Positions 6,456-7,113 of a DNA stretch of 7,113 nucleotides are shown here, piece after piece (within the stretch, counting starts at the first letter, position 1; each line of letters starts with the position of its first letter). The notes below the pieces were generated by a model. The model saw only the letters and a list, made by a program, of their open reading frames with translations. It was not told where the DNA came from and ran no database searches. Position numbers and translations under genes: made by a program. The stretch covers positions 1 through 7,113 of the forward strand of contig JAURMY010000300.1 in NCBI GenBank assembly GCA_030830465.1, written 5' to 3'. This DNA comes from Alphaproteobacteria bacterium (lineage in GTDB: Bacteria; Pseudomonadota; Alphaproteobacteria; Rhodobacterales; Rhodobacteraceae).

Positions 6456-7113
6456 ATGGCCGAAACCCTTGTTCTGATCCCCGGCCTGCTGTGTGATGCG
6501 ATTTCCTGGCAACCGGTGATCGACCGTCTGGGGCAGGGGGTTTGTGCCGATCTTTCGACACAGCGGACGATTGCGGCCATGGCGGCCGATACATTGGCGG
6601 CATTTTCCGGCCCGCTGGCCGTGGCGGGCCATTCGATGGGGGCGCGTGTCGCAGTCGAAATGTGGCGACAGGCGCCGGACCGGATCGCAAGGCTTGCCCT
6701 GCTTGATACAGGTACCCATCCGGCGCGCGAGGCAGAAAAGCCAGGACGGGCGCGGCGCGTGGCTTTGGCGCACGAGCACGGGATGCAGGCCTTGTGCGAC
6801 GACTGGCTGGGTCCGATGGTCCATGCTGACCGGTTGAACGACCCGTCGGTCATGGAACCTTTGACACAGATGGTTCTGTCCAAGACACCGGACCTGCATG
6901 ACCGCCAGATCGCGGCATTGTTGGGCCGGCCCGATGCGGCCCCGGTCTTGGCGACAGTTTCCTGTCCGGTTCTGGTGGCGGTCGGGCGCCAGGATCAATG
7001 GAGCCCGGTTGCACAGCATATAGAAATTGCGACACTGATACCGCAGTCAAAATTGGTCATCATCGAAGATGCCGGTCACTTCGCCCCGTTTGAACGGCCC
7101 GATGCGGTGGCGG
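6456..7113 (+). CDS. Alpha/beta hydrolase, 3' end beyond the window
   Basis: Starting at ATG 6456, two bases after the ligC stop and with the GAGG of that stop region as ribosome-binding site, the frame stays open for 219 codons to the right edge. The opening ETLVLIPGLLCDAISWQPV is the beta-strand plus oxyanion-hole HG/PG loop of alpha/beta hydrolases. The nucleophile elbow is GHSMG with Ser60, the acid is probably Asp180 in VGRQDQWSP, and the general base is His208 in EDAGHFAPFERP. Most of the catalytic domain is therefore inside the window, and only a short C-terminal stretch should be missing. The cap between about 90 and 155 is small. The protein resembles MenH/PcaD-like carbon-carbon or ester/lactone hydrolases without matching a named member. 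Its place after ligC suggests action on a pathway lactone or ester; 2-pyrone-4,6-dicarboxylate is the obvious candidate, but this is inference. Confidence 0.85.
   Translation, partial: MAETLVLIPGLLCDAISWQPVIDRLGQGVCADLSTQRTIAAMAADTLAAFSGPLAVAGHSMGARVAVEMWRQAPDRIARLALLDTGTHPAREAEKPGRARRVALAHEHGMQALCDDWLGPMVHADRLNDPSVMEPLTQMVLSKTPDLHDRQIAALLGRPDAAPVLATVSCPVLVAVGRQDQWSPVAQHIEIATLIPQSKLVIIEDAGHFAPFERPDAVA

Noticed and set aside
5800..7019. Minus-strand frames opposite ligC and the hydrolase (5800-6690, 6396-7019)
   Set aside because: They overlap two well-supported plus-strand genes and contain no motifs.

Overview
The window is a catabolic gene cluster for the protocatechuate (PCA) 4,5-cleavage (meta) pathway, the lig/pmd/gal route by which lignin-derived aromatics reach pyruvate and oxaloacetate. 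Base composition is high in G+C (roughly 60% by eye) and codons favour G/C at third positions. The G-rich hairpin followed by a GATATTTT...AAAAGAAG tail at 321-370 resembles intergenic elements I associate with Rhodobacterales. The best guess is therefore an alphaproteobacterium of the Rhodobacteraceae/Roseobacter group; this is inference, since no rRNA or other marker is present.

Minus-strand arm (positions 1-1823, transcribed right to left): galB (4-oxalomesaconate hydratase of the PIG-L type), overlapping galC by ATGA (4-carboxy-4-hydroxy-2-oxoadipate aldolase, RraA-like), then after an 86-nt gap with a strong GC hairpin, galD (4-oxalomesaconate tautomerase, PrpF-like), which runs off the left edge. 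A 167-nt divergent region (1824-1990) separates this arm from a plus-strand regulator and holds an imperfect palindrome and a plausible regulator promoter.

Plus-strand arm: a LysR-type regulator with an unusual 404-residue architecture carrying two winged-helix DNA-binding domains in tandem (1991-3205). Next is a 75-nt gap holding two ATTC-N7-GAAT dyads, and then a tightly packed operon: a DUF1932-type NAD(P)-dependent dehydrogenase, ligA and ligB (small and large subunits of PCA 4,5-dioxygenase), ligC (4-carboxy-2-hydroxymuconate-6-semialdehyde dehydrogenase) and an alpha/beta hydrolase cut by the right edge.

How it works together: LigAB opens the PCA ring to 4-carboxy-2-hydroxymuconate-6-semialdehyde, and LigC oxidises this (as its hemiacetal) to 2-pyrone-4,6-dicarboxylate (PDC). 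A lactonase must then open PDC to 4-oxalomesaconate. GalD tautomerises that intermediate, GalB hydrates it, and GalC splits the product into pyruvate and oxaloacetate. The only step without a recognised enzyme here is PDC hydrolysis: the usual amidohydrolase LigI is not in the window. The alpha/beta hydrolase directly after ligC is either an accessory enzyme or a possible substitute. The two points most worth following up are the double-HTH regulator with its candidate operators, and the two operon genes (DUF1932 dehydrogenase and alpha/beta hydrolase) that have no assigned step in the textbook pathway.
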